39,286 nt of DNA, from NCBI GenBank assembly GCA_024811115.1, contig JAKOGH010000218.1:1-39286 (forward strand), written 5' to 3'. Shown here piece by piece: positions 23,355 to 33,398 of this stretch. This DNA is from Terana coerulea (Eukaryota > Basidiomycota > Agaricomycetes > Polyporales > Phanerochaetaceae). The notes beneath the pieces were generated by a model, which saw only the letters and a program-made list of their open reading frames with translations, had not been told where the DNA came from and did no database searches. Numbering within the stretch: position 1 is the stretch's first letter; each line of letters starts with the position of its first letter. The position numbers and the translations under genes were made by a program.

Positions 23355-25165
23355 TCAAGCCGTCTCCTCCCTGTCGAGCGACATTTGCATGTCGACCTCG
23401 TCAGACCAGATGATCGGCGAGGATTCGCGCGAGCTGCGCTTGGCGGGCGAGAGAGCTGCCCTCGACGAACTTCCCGGCTCAGCAAACTTACGTTTGAGAG
23501 CGACGTTGTTCGAGTCGATGCGGGCGTCGAGCTCGGCGATGCGAGCATCGAGCATGCGCTCGGCGTAGTCGAGGTCGGCCTGCTTGGCGCGACGAGCCTT
23601 CTCCGCGGCCTCATCTTCGGCGGCGGTGGCGGGCGAACTCGCTCTCCTGGGCGGTAGCCAGCTTGACAAGCTGGTGTCGCTCCCATCGGGCGTGCCCGCT
23701 GACGCTTCTGGTCGAGGGTCGAGCCCTTGTTCAGGGCGGCGTTCTTGTCCGCGATCCACTGCTTGCGAGCAAGCTTGCGGAGCTCTGGGCGGCCTCGCCA
23801 AGCTGGGCCTTATGCAGAGTTTGGTACTCGTCATCCTCGTCGAGGATTGCTAACAATTTAGTTAGCATGGGAGATCGTCGAGAGTGAACTCCTGTTGGAA
23901 TTCTAACTCACGGACGGAGTTCCGCAGATTGCGGTGCTCAATATCCCGCATGGCGTCGGGCGCTGGTGAGCGTTGTGCTCGTTGGCGTCGATAACCTCCC
24001 TCGAGGGTCCGGATGCGCTCCTGGGACCCGACGACTCCAAGCTTCTCAGCAAGGGATAGTGCCTTGCTGGAAGCGGGGAACTGGTTGCCGTTGCCGAGCC
24101 AGAGCTCGCGCTCTCCTTCGATGCGAGACTGAATTTCTTCGGCCTCGGACTTGCGGGAGCGGGATGTCGGGGTAAAGTCGTTCACCACCGGGATGACCGG
24201 GCGGCGATGTAGGAGTGACCGCGGTCAGCATCCTTGCCCTTGCCTCTTGCCCGCGCGCTTGCCGCGCTGGGTCTTCTTTCCCTTGCCGTTGCCGGCACCG
24301 TCCTGCTGCTGCTGCTGCTGCCCTTGCGGGCGCTTGCTGCTGCGCATGCTGCTGCTGCCCGTTAGGGCGCTGCTGCTGTTTGAACTGGGGATCCTTCCCT
24401 TGTTCTTGACGGCGGTGACGCGTTTAGCAGACTCGGTCTGCTTGCGCTGGCCACCGGAAAGCTTTCGCTGCTCCCATGCAGCGATGAGTTGCTCCCATAT
24501 TGCCTGGGATCAGGGGCCCCAGCCGGGTAGGAGTTAGCGATGTGTCTACCATCTTTTGGTTCAGCGTGGTGACGGTGGCGATGTGCTTACCATACCCTGG
24601 TGTCTTTGAAATGAGGAGCATCAGGTGTATGTAATCGTCCACAGACGCATGCGCTGCATCTAGGCGGTCGACATGTGCCTGGATCTTGGCGACCGCAGGT
24701 GCTGGAGACTGATCCTCGGGAGGCGAGTTTCCAGGAGGCCCCTGAAGTCAGCGTAGGCCGTACCCAGAGTATTCTGGGTGTAGGTGGTCTGCAAGGACTC
24801 ATACAGGGCCTTGGCTGTCGTCTCGCTCTTCACCGACTGTCCAATCCTGGTATGTCAAGCGAAGGCGGATGAAGCCCATGGCCCGGAGGTCGTCGTTGAT
24901 CCAGTCGTCGAGCTTGTCGACGGCCCTGGAGTGCTCATGCTCGTTGCCGGGCACCTCGCCAGAGGCGGGAGCTCAGAGTGGTTGGGGTGGCGGGGCGAGC
25001 GGGAGCTGCCGGGACAGTGCGAATAAGACCGGCACCGTCGGCTGAGTCGTCAAGAGCTGACGAGAGATGCCCTGAGTGCCCAGGAACGACTTCAAGGTGT
25101 CGTTCCAGTGCTCCCAGTTGGTTCCGTCAGAGGACGGGGACAAGCTTCTCGAGTGAGGAAGACAT
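23355..25165 (-). pseudogene. copia gag region (frameshifted)
   Basis: Begins at an ATG at 25165-25163 (MSSSLEKLVPVL), followed one shift later by DGTNWEHWNDTLKSFL, the usual copia gag opening (a short leader, then a xxNWxxW block). Downstream are a Gln/Lys-rich stretch (CTG/CAG-type repeats near 24300-24370), ELEFQQEFTLDDLP, and a coiled-coil-like block (RMLDARIAELDARI). I see no CCHC zinc knuckle. Several frame changes separate the blocks. Confidence 0.65.
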
Positions 25166-25365
25166 TGCTGAGTTCTGTGGGGACAGAACAGTCAGTACGA
25201 TGTACTGACATGGCTTTTAGCCAAGGAGGGGCCCCAAAGGGCACCCTCATGCCTGCTCAGCTTGCCCGGGCGCAGACGGTGCGCTAGGTAGCGCAACCGT
25301 CAGCGCACGATGGCAGCGAGTAGGTACAGGCGAAGTATACCAATGAGCTGGTTGTTGCTGCCAGT

Positions 25366-25401
25366 GACGGCGCAATCAACCGCGTCATCGGGCTCATAAC
25401 C
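25366..25401 (-). promoter_or_regulatory. Primer-binding site, methionine-tRNA half-molecule type
   Basis: Directly inside the 5' LTR (which ends at 25402 on this strand) the minus strand reads GGTTATGAGCCCGATG. Its complement, CATCGGGCTCATAACC, matches the anticodon arm (anticodon CAT) of a methionine tRNA rather than a tRNA 3' end. Copia elements are known to prime from the cut 5' half of initiator tRNA-Met, which pairs exactly at this region. Confidence 0.62.
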
Positions 25402-25694
25402 TGTAGAAGTGCAGCGCATACAGCGGCGTACACTCCTACCGAGGCCTAGAGGAAGCTAGGATGGTTACTCACCTGTAGGTTGGTTGATACACACGTTAGT
25501 GGGTTGAGAGTTGTAAGAGTCTTATTAGAGTATGGGCGCAGAGGGCTGCCTTATATACAATACTGGGTGGCTGTACTACAAACAGACACAAATAGGTACC
25601 AGGACAATAGACAATAGGCATCGTCATGGTGGAACCTGGTAGAACAATAGAGAAGATGTGAGCAGAGCGCTTACGGCGTCTATCTGACTCAACA
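25402..25694 (-). repeat. 5' LTR of the copia element
   Basis: 293 bp, upstream of gag in the element's own orientation, so it would contain promoter and transcript start. Near-identical to 19170-19460. Confidence 0.93.
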
Positions 25695-25938
25695 CAATGC
25701 CTCTCCACTAAATTCGGATGCCCAGCATTTCTCTCGATTTTTGGTACTCAACTTCAGAATGCCCTCAGACATGGTCGGAAATATTGGCGAGCCTCTCCAC
25801 GATGAACAAGGTCATAAGATAGGACAAGAAACTGACGAGCCTGAGAGTAACCCCGTGCCCGACTCGGAGTCTCTGTCAGGGAGACCGGAAGGTGGCAGTG
25901 AAAGGATCATTAGAGCAGAAGGTGTTGACATGGCATGA

Positions 25939-27303
25939 TAACTGGCGAGTACAAGACGTAAGTCCTCATTTCCACCTGCAGTAGAACTCGAACTGAGACC
26001 AATACTTGGCAGGAGCCATCCAGCCTGCTGTAGATTGTCAGCTTACTTATAAGCGACAACGGTATTCAATGCCACGCGTAGATCAGAAGTATCCCGGAAC
26101 GATAACTCTTCTTCAACGCTAACATGGACTGCGCGTGGTCCAGCTTGCTCGACAGTCTGGGATTGACGAAGGAGGTCAAATTTAAAGTCTCTGCGGCGTT
26201 CGGTTGTCAGTCAATCGCGCTTATTCTGGAAATTGCCGATATCCACGTGGCGCGGTCGCGGTCGGCCGCAGTGTTCGTTGCAGTGGTTGTTTGCAAGCAC
26301 AGTCTACTTGCTACCCTCACAATCAGCTCTTATTGGACCCATTCAGAATGTGCGTACAGCTCGCGGTATTAGGAAACGCTGAATGTGTATTGCCCCGCTC
26401 CACAACGGCGGATTAAAACCGTTCATTTCCGTTAATTCCACCAACTCAGTTTCCATCATGGTAAACGTTCTTGCTTCTATGCCTTTGTCCTATTCATGTC
26501 TCCGACCTCTATTAACTGTTCCATTCCAGTGGCAGCTCACTATCGCTGATAGAGATGAGAATTACGGGCACCCCTGGCCCTGTCGTCTTTCAACCCTCTG
26601 GACCGCAGCGTTCCAACTTGAAGCGCCGAAAATCCCACCCCTGAGGTCTCCCGGCTATGCGTACAAATAATTGTACCCCCTGGGATTAGCACTTCCTTGC
26701 AAGGTGATTCTTGTCTTCTGGATATCTGCTGGCTTTTGATAATAGCTCCGACAGACTCCAGCTGTCGCCCGAGAGCGCCATATTGGGCTGTGTTCATGAG
26801 CCCTCTCCGCCGCAGCTTTGTATTTGGTATACTCAATATCCCGAATTTCATACTTCGTGTAAGTCTAAACGTCATCTTGCACGATATAACTGATTTTGTG
26901 AAACCTATGCAGGTATCGACACGTTCATGCAGTTCTTTCTAGCTCATGTGAGTATTGCTTGACACCTCATGGTACTGGAGGACTGTACAAACAAGCGGAG
27001 AGCTAGATTGGACCTGTGTGCATAGCTCGCTCAGGCGCATCGTAAAGAGAGGCAGTGAGTCAATTTCCATATGAATGTGAATTTCTACGTATGAGCTTCT
27101 AGTACTGATTGGTTCTTTGTCTTCTCCCATATCGACCAAGACATACCGAGGCTGTCATCAAGAAAAACGGGACAGAACGTCCCATGACTGCGGTGAGAAG
27201 AATATGGCGGCCATGCAAGGTGAGTTATAAAGCCTCGACAGGACTCCCTCTGTAGAACTGCCAGCACACCCATTTGCCTTCAAAGCGATCTTCACTCGGA
27301 ACA
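25939..27303. other. No gene recognised; some hydrophobic open frames
   Basis: Plus-strand frames at 26124-26348 and 26697-26942 contain hydrophobic stretches (for example VFVAVVVCKHSLLATLTI and FVFGILNIPNFILRVSL), and a donor/acceptor-like pair follows the second. They might be exons of a broken membrane-protein gene, but I could not align them to the DUF6533 copies or build a frame. The last 300 bp are the 5' flank of paralogue 3. Confidence 0.35.
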
Positions 27304-29005
27304 ATGTCATCCGCAGATTCGGCGTTTATAGAGGAACTCTCCCTCACGTACGTTTTGCTATAGCCTCGCTACCTTTCCATACGAGCTGAGTATGACTTTC
27401 AAGACTAATTAACAGTTGGGTTGCGGCTGCAATCACTGGTGTGTACTCGAGTGCAATTTCGAAGTTTCTCACTCTGGTCATCTCTCGCAGCGGTTACCGT
27501 CTACGAATACGTGATAACTATCGGGCAGGAGGTTTCCACTGTATGGACCAGAAGATTCACCGCCACATCTGCGCTTCTACTCACTACTCGCTGGATCATG
27601 GTTCTCAGCCAAGTCATATCATGGCTGCCGCCAACACCTAAGGTACGTTAGGGCCACTTGCGAAGCAAGAATAATGGGGCTAACTATTCCTTGAACAGAA
27701 GTCAAGCCTTCTCTATACCCTCGCGAAATACGTGCTGACGTCAGGTGTGTAGCTGCGAACCAGTCGGGATCATGCAAGTCGTACTCTTCTGCGCTAGTTA
27801 TTTCCAGATAGCCGGTGAGTTATCCGATATCCCTTTTAGGCGGCCTGGAAGCGGCCTTTGACTTTTGCCTCAGTGTTCTCCGCCCTCCGCGTGGCGGCTC
27901 TCTGGAGTGACTCTCGGTACAGCCGAGTGATTTTCGTCGTTGTCGTACTTCTCGGACTTGTACCTGTTGGCACGAACTCGGTAAGCCAGCGTTGTGCGTA
28001 CCGTGACCATCGTTGTTCTGACAGTAAGCGTATAGTATCTTGCCTCACGCTATAGCTATATATTCTTTGGTTCACCCTTCGTTGACTGCGAAGAAGCCGT
28101 TGACATTTCTGACGAGCTGCTCAAAATGTAAGTTGCTGCGCTGTACGTTCGTGTTCAGCATGCTCACGCCCTACGAGCTGTGCGTATACACCCGAAATTC
28201 CCGCTTTGGAGGCGAGGCTCACTCGATGACTGATAGTCGCTAACTTCACTCGAAGCGCACTCATATCCGCCGACGTGTTGGTGCTCATCTTGACATGGAC
28301 GAAGACATTTCGACATTGGCGAGAAGCAAGGCAGCTGAAGCTCACTGCATCAGTCACGACTTGCCTCCTCCGCGATGGTACGACCATGCTGTATCAGTTG
28401 CGCACTCTCTGACAAACAACTCTCTCAGGTACTTGGTACTTCATGTGCGTGCGGCTCTACTTCCAATGCGAGAGCTTGAGCTAACGCGTGGTTCCTTGAC
28501 CGTGTAGCGCTTTGCTGGGGCTGAACGTAGCTCAGATGATAACGTACGGTCCTTCGGGCTTGGTCAGTAGTGTGGTCATCGATTACTTGCACCATCCGCT
28601 GAATAAATCTGACCTAGGGAGGAGCTATAGTTAGCCAGCTCGTTACAACGCTGGTACGCCCACGTCCCTGCGCAGCATGATACACACTAATACATCTCAA
28701 CAGCCCCCATCCTCATGAACCGCTTCATGCTCAATCTCCGCCACCTGAACAATACCGGGGGAATGGACACAGACACAGATGCCCAACATTTCTCTCGATT
28801 TTCCCTCCCGAATTTCAAGATCCCTTCAGTCGTCATGGGGGACATTGGACAACCACTTGACCACAGTCAGCCTGAGGTGCTCGCTCTCGGCGACGATGAA
28901 GGAATCCGTGAAGTTGAGCGGCAGTGCGACGACAGGCGGGTTGACGACGGTGCTATTAAGCTTCACTCTGTCGCTGGACCTTCGATTGTCGAAATGCGCG
29001 CATGA
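27304..29005 (+). CDS. DUF6533-type seven-span membrane protein, paralogue 3 (one frame break near the last exon)
   Basis: Exons: 27304-27347, 27416-27438, 27491-27642, 27699-27700, 27753-27814, 27874-27980, 28036-28127, 28178-28179, 28237-28377, 28429-28444, 28508-28562, 28618-28653, 28704-29005. The first twelve are in one frame (244 codons), with exon lengths identical or nearly identical to paralogues 1 and 4. Motifs: VYEYVITIGQEV, FSALRVAAL, LLGLVPVGTN, SALISADVLVLILTWTKT, GTWYFIALLGLNVAQM. The last exon carries the family tail (NRFMLNLR...DAQHFSRFSLPNF, DIGQPL) but is entered 1 nt out of phase. The intact copies have 24 nt between the acceptor and the conserved ATG, and this one has 23, short by one C in the C5 run at 28704. 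Read literally, the protein stops after the seventh helix. Exon 2 is 12 nt shorter than in the other copies. Confidence 0.78.
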
Positions 29006-29099
29006 AATGAGTGTTCAAAACATTGCACGAACTTGAACTATGGCGTGAAAGATTAGTGGTAGCTGGAGCATGCTAGATTCTTAGACTCCTCATACATGG

Positions 29100-29554
29100 A
29101 TTTTTATCAATTTGAGAAGAAAGGCTTCACCCATGGGTGCACTTCGCATGCCACGGACTCGGAACACTCGAGAAAGGGCTCCCCTTCAACTCTGCGTTCG
29201 CCCTTGCGCAATCACGAACGGCTCACACTTCTAGACACCATCAAATCCCATCAACTCAAAGCGGAGTTCGCCTTTCTCTCAGTCTGTCACACTGTCGAGC
29301 AGACCAAGGGCAGCGCTTCTGAGGAGGCACTGCACCTTAGTCCTTCACGCTTCAATGCTGCTGCAGTCCAATTCTCAGGCTTCCATAGAGTCGCTGGCAC
29401 CACGTGGCAGATGAGAGATGGCGATGGGCCGTATCTTAACTTTTACAAGTCCATGTTCGCCTGCGAAATGCCTTTCCGCGGTGAGGATGTGACTGCTTGC
29501 CACTTACGCAGACAAGGTCGTCTCTTCTCAACCCCAACACAGCTTCCATGGTGA
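29100..29554 (+). pseudogene. CHAT-domain (caspase-like) C-terminal fragment
   Basis: 29134-29157 reads WVHFACHG, the catalytic-histidine block of CHAT (Caspase HetF Associated with TPR) domains, followed by LPFNSAFAL. After a 1-nt shift near 29207 the other frame reads RLTLLDTI, AEFAFLSVCHT (the catalytic-cysteine block LSxC), EEALHLS, AVQFSGFHRVAGTTWQM, DGDGP and FYKSMF. This is the known order of the CHAT core up to its end. The long TPR-rich N-terminal part common in mushroom CHAT proteins is absent, no start codon is linked, and the end after SMF is degenerate. A 5-residue insertion (SPSRF) sits before the AVQFSGF block. Inference: a captured or leftover 3' piece, not a working protease. 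Confidence 0.8.
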
Positions 29555-29683
29555 GAGTCACAATCGCTATGTTTGATTCTTAGCTAATTTGACGCATGTA
29601 ATACACATATCGACAACGTAGGTGCCTGAGCAAATCACAACATAACATATGAATGTTTCGTACTTGGATTTGCTCGCAGAAGC

Positions 29684-31118
29684 TCAGTAAGCCGACCCAT
29701 GGGAAGGTAACCCATCGGGGAAAAATTGCTTGAACAGCTCAGGGTAGTGTCGTTCGCCGACGTCCGGGTGGCTTCTGTGGAGGGTTTGCGGTTAGTATCT
29801 TCATAAGGCTTAAAGGATCAGACAGAGTACGCACTTCACTCGGCCGATAAGAGCGACCTGGCCCGAAGGCAACGTGTGATACTCCGCGTAGTTTACAGCT
29901 GCAAATGCTCGGTTAAAATAGAGGTGATGATACGATAAATGTCATTCACTCACAGTCTGTCCCAACCTTACCACGATTCTCTTTGATTTTAAGGGTCTCA
30001 GGCGGTACTGTATAAAGATCTAAGTTAAGCAGTGTGTCATGTAGTCTGATCATGACAGCACTTACGATCTAGGACTTCGTTGCCAATCACGGTGCCCTGC
30101 GAGATCATCTGGAAGAACGGAATTGAATACCGAGGCGTCGAGCCTTTCGCCGGTGAGATAACTCGATGTGACGTTGCAACCGCGACACCTTGCGTCACTG
30201 TCTCTAGAGCTACACAATACGGTGTAGATTAGCGTCGATGTCAGCGTAAAACAAAGCGAGGCAACTGACCTTTCCCAATATTCACGACGAAGGTGCCAGG
30301 TAGTGGCGGCGCATCTATCCAGTCCCCGGATAGGTTCTGGACTTGCAATCCACGATGAGGAGATGCTTGTAGGAGCTGTGCACCTTGATGTCAATAGGCG
30401 TGACAACTTGGAAGTACTCTGTGATGCTCACCAACGTCAAGAATCCGCCATCGTAGTGGGGTCCTACACCCTGATCTGATGAGTCGTCTGCTGGTACAGG
30501 GTACTTCACAATCTTCGCCCTGTCCTGGTTTCCTCCCGGTTCGGAGAACCGCGAGAACCCGTCTGGTGGCAGGCCTAGGGCTTCTGCGACGAGAGCAAGT
30601 AACTCGTGACTGAGTTCTTGTGTTCGGTCGACGTATCGGACGAACGTGTCTTTGAACCCTGGCAACAGGTCCTCTGAGGGCCACTTATCAAGACTGACGA
30701 CGTCAGCATAGTGTTCATTTGAATGAGATCATAACATACCTGAGACGGACCCCATAGCTTTAAGTATTCCGGGTCGCCCGGCTGCCACTTCACGTTCTCG
30801 TACGTCGTCCCTACATCAAACTGCTCCTCTGATCCACCTTCCCTTCGTCAATTCCGCTCCAAACCGCGAATATCCAAAGAAATGCGGTGAATGGACCATC
30901 CGAATGCGCTCCTTTTCCTCGTCCGGCAGGTCGAAGAACTTCGGAGCGTAGGCGATGACGCTTTCGATATCCGACTGTGGGATTGGAAGATTGGAAAGGT
31001 AGAAGAACCCGACATTCGTGAGTGCATTTCGCAGATCTGAGAGAAATCTTGAGCGAGTCGAAGGAACAGAAATGAGCGAATAGTCGAGGATGGGGATGCT
31101 AGAGAAATTTGTCGCCAT
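29684..31118 (-). CDS. 2-oxoglutarate/Fe(II)-dependent dioxygenase, isopenicillin-N-synthase-like
   Basis: Would oxidise an unknown small molecule using Fe(II), O2 and 2-oxoglutarate. Exons, minus strand: 31118-30740, 30683-30432, 30375-30270, 30209-30066, 30007-29954, 29898-29835, 29774-29684. N-terminal DIOX_N block: IPILDYSLIS, ALTNVGFFYLSNLPI, KFFDLPDEEKERI, HFFGYSRFGAELTKG. Catalytic core: GPHYDGGFLTL gives the iron ligands H-x-D, ATSHRV the distal histidine, and PRYSIPFF the 2-oxoglutarate-binding R-x-S. GDWIDAPPLPGTFVVNIGK is the usual strand between them. All exon joints are in phase, and the length would be 363 aa. The only defects are two 1-nt shortfalls 14-15 nt apart in exon 1 (TT at 30839-30840 and CC at 30825-30826). 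They could be sequence errors; if real, the protein is cut at 100 aa. Confidence 0.85.
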
Positions 31119-31689
31119 TTCGTGGATAGTTTCAAGGCAAAGACTGAGGGCGAAGGATGCCTGGAGGAGTCATAGCCTACTCCTGAGAGCGGGGTCGTTA
31201 TAGCGGCGCTGTGGGAGGTCCCATGGCCGTAGTTGCGTGATAACACATCATGCTGGTCGAAGGCGAGACGGAACCTGCTTTTCCGCTGAAGCGCCGAGTC
31301 CTTTGACAGCATGAGCAGGCGCCAGTACAGAAACGCTTTCCTGACCACCTCGTCTTGACCTCGTCGAAGGTAATCTTGTGCAAAACAAGTTTATATGTAC
31401 GCCCATTACTTCGCAGATATTAGTCGCTGACTCTGTTACATTGCTCAGGCTCTACCAGCATTATAATAGCTCGAGTGACCAGCGCTCTAGATTAATATGT
31501 TTGGAATCTCAGGCTGCACCCCGCTAACCTCGTCATGGAAAGGATCAAGCTCAAGGGGGTGCATGCTGTCGTACTGTATAAGCGAGCTTGGGGGTCTGTT
31601 TGAGCTTCAACGGACCATTCTCGCGCATTAAACGGTACGCCTTTGTCATTATACTATTCCGTTCCACTTAAGTAGGATCTCATTGCAGG
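31119..31689. other. Divergent intergenic region, no gene recognised
   Basis: Lies between the minus-strand dioxygenase and a plus-strand remnant, so it holds the dioxygenase promoter. Minus-strand frames at 30848-31383 overlap the dioxygenase start in another frame and look like chance. Confidence 0.45.
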
Positions 31690-32721
31690 TACTGCTATCT
31701 ATGTGCGCGGTACTCAAGGTCCTATCTGAGGCCCGTTCAGTACTGCACTCGCCAAAACCGACTGGGACGGATCGGTCCTCAGCATTATTGATACTGTCTC
31801 CAGCAACGCTCACCCCGACAGCCAAACATACAATGTGGACCTATATTCCCACACGAGCCTCGGCTCCACCTGCCAGCACAATCTACACGTTACTCATAGC
31901 GGGGCGGGGAGTTTGCCTTTGACACTCTTGATGTCATTAGTAACGACGGTGCTACCGGAGCCGCGGTAGCGGAGACTATCGTGGATGACACAGACCCGGC
32001 ATTCGTGTTCACAGGTTGTCTATGGAACGAGACCTTCACTTCCAACGAGAACGCCGATGTCAGCAAGTATTGGCGGGATGGAACGCAGCGTGGTACCGTA
32101 GATGTGGGGGCGACCGTCAAATTCTCCTTCAATGGAACCGATGCTGTACGTATCCGGCTAACCTTCTTCAGTCTACTCACTGTTTGGATGAAGGAGACCC
32201 ATGGCTCCTCTTACGTTGGTGGCTTCATCGTCAGCCTGGATGCCCAGCCATGAGCCATTTTTCAGAGTGCCAATGTGATTCCATGCATCTACTGCTGTCC
32301 TCGCGAACTTCTGTGGATGGTCGACGGTATTGGGGCCGGTAGCCATGTGATGGAGATGACGAACGTCGGGTATAACGGTCTCGTTCAGTCCAACATCTTC
32401 AACATTAACTATGCTATCGTCACGTGCGTTATCCCCATCGTCGTAACATTGGACAAGCTGTATTGACTGCAACATAGGACTACTACACAAGGCAACGCAG
32501 ACGGCTTGGCCATGGCTGCAACCAACTCTAGTGCGAATTTAACCAATTCGACTGCTTTTAATCCAGCTTAGACTGGTGCTGGGTACGTCAACCCTGGCTC
32601 CCTGCGAATTTGGCTTGGGTAGCTAACAAGAAGGCAGGGCTATCGCGTCTTCTGTTACCGCCCAGTCACTTCTCTTCACGGTCTTCTTGATCTGGATGTT
32701 CGCTCGCCTGCGCCTAGTGTG
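31690..32721 (+). pseudogene. Two-domain beta-sandwich surface glycoprotein, decayed
   Basis: First block: GTAIYVRGTQGPI, then a TGA where the family has an aromatic residue, then GPFSTALAKTDWDG, NVDLYSHTSLGSTCQHNLHVTHSGAG. After a 1-nt shortfall in the G4 run at 31906-31909 the frame continues EFAFDTLDVISND, VDDTDPAFVFTG and GATVKFSFNGTDAV (start of a second domain). After introns come VGGFIVSLDAQP, GIGAGSHVMEMTNVG, NINYAIVT and an N-glycosylation-rich linker (NSSANLTNST). The frame SLLFTVFLIWMFARLRLV near 32672-32721 would be a C-terminal membrane anchor. This alternation (DDTDP...FSFNGT...GSHxxxxTN...DYAIVT) is known from mushroom cell-surface proteins with two galactose-binding-like folds. 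Nonsense and frame breaks make it a likely pseudogene. Confidence 0.62.
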
Positions 32722-33398
32722 ATTCCATCGCAATGCCGGGGTTGGAAGCCTTGGTTGGTGGTCTGTGCCCATCGCATACGTGTCAATGCCAGATATGTTT
32801 AGTGTGAAACCTCGGCACAAGCGAGAGTGGGTCAAAGAATGCGAAGAGCCTGCAACCGGATGATGCAAGTCGCTTGGCAGTGTCCCAGCAGCCCTGTCTG
32901 ATCCTGAGCGTGATGCGCTGTCGTTCTTCCTCGCCCCATTTCCTCGACGTTCGCAACTGATTACGAATACCGTTGTGTGCTGCGCACGAAGGACGACGTC
33001 TAACTCAGCCTAGTTTGCAGGCTCGCAGCGGGGGCAGATGCGCTCTTCATGGCGGGCATCATCACGACCAAGGAACACAGAGAGCAGTCGTCACTCTTGA
33101 ATGCAAGTCCGCAGCTTATTCCCATTATCCGCGGTACATTGACATCATTGTTGATAGATATGGGGTATGAGTGATAGATTAACGGCAGTCTATGCAATTT
33201 ACTACGTATGTCAAATGTTCGCTCGGTTTCGCGACACTGGGCTACATGGCCTGGTACGCAGTAGTAATCATAGTACGTGACGCTGATAAATTACACTCCT
33301 AGCAGCCCCACCTCCGGTGGTTATGTTATAAGGCCTATCTTTCTCGTATTAATGGCAGCTCTCCACTCCCACTCTTCGGAAAACACCCAAGACATACT
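32722..33398. other. Intergenic; possible exon fragment
   Basis: A plus-strand stretch near 33022-33170 reads ADALFMAGIITTKEHRE...LIPIIRGTLTSLLIDMGYE and ends in a stop, with an acceptor-like sequence before it. It looks protein-like, but I do not recognise it. The remainder is the 5' flank of paralogue 4. Confidence 0.3.

Larger units (their letters stand above)
19170..25694 (-). mobile_element. Ty1/copia LTR retrotransposon, 6.5 kb, full-length but coding-defective
   Basis: Bounded by two direct LTRs (TGTAGAAG...CTCAACA on the plus strand). Target duplication CAACG (19165-19169) / CAATG (25695-25699), with one mismatch. The coding order on the minus strand is gag, protease, integrase, reverse transcriptase, RNase H; integrase before RT defines copia type. 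The frame is broken many times throughout pol. Inserted head-to-head into the last exon of DUF6533 paralogue 2. Confidence 0.93.
17352..25938 (+). pseudogene. DUF6533-type membrane protein, paralogue 2, split by a MITE and a copia element
   Basis: Exons align one-to-one with the intact paralogues: 17352-17395, 17452-17486, 17554-17705, 17759-17760, 17815-17876, 17926-18032, 18085-18176, 18232-18233, 18294-18434, 18484-18499, 18916-18973, 19030-19065, 19116-19169, then after the copia element 25695-25938. Motifs: YEYVITMGQEV, LGMVPVGTN, TRSALVLSDILVLLLTWAKT, RFMLNLRRLNN, then DAQHFSRF and VGNIGEPL. Lesions: TAA at 17867-17869 where the others have CAA/CAG; TGA at 17940-17942 where the others have an Arg codon in ALRVxAL; the donor after 19065 is AT instead of GT; one C is missing from the run at 19116. 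The 18503-18847 MITE lies in an intron, 3 nt past the donor. If the copia element and one target copy are removed, the tail reads on in frame. Clearly dead now. Confidence 0.9.

Noticed and set aside
25366..25401. A tRNA-Met gene
   Set aside because: Only the D-arm to anticodon part is present, with no T-arm or acceptor stem, and it abuts the LTR exactly where a primer site belongs.
26124..26942. A fifth DUF6533 copy
   Set aside because: Hydrophobic frames are present, but none of the diagnostic blocks (YEYxxT, ALRVxA, LTWxKT, RFMLNLR) or exon lengths can be found.
28654..28703. Rescuing the frame of paralogue 3 with a donor at 28664 (GTCCCT)
   Set aside because: It would leave a 40-nt intron with a poor donor and does not match the intact copies; a missing C in the following C-run fits exactly.
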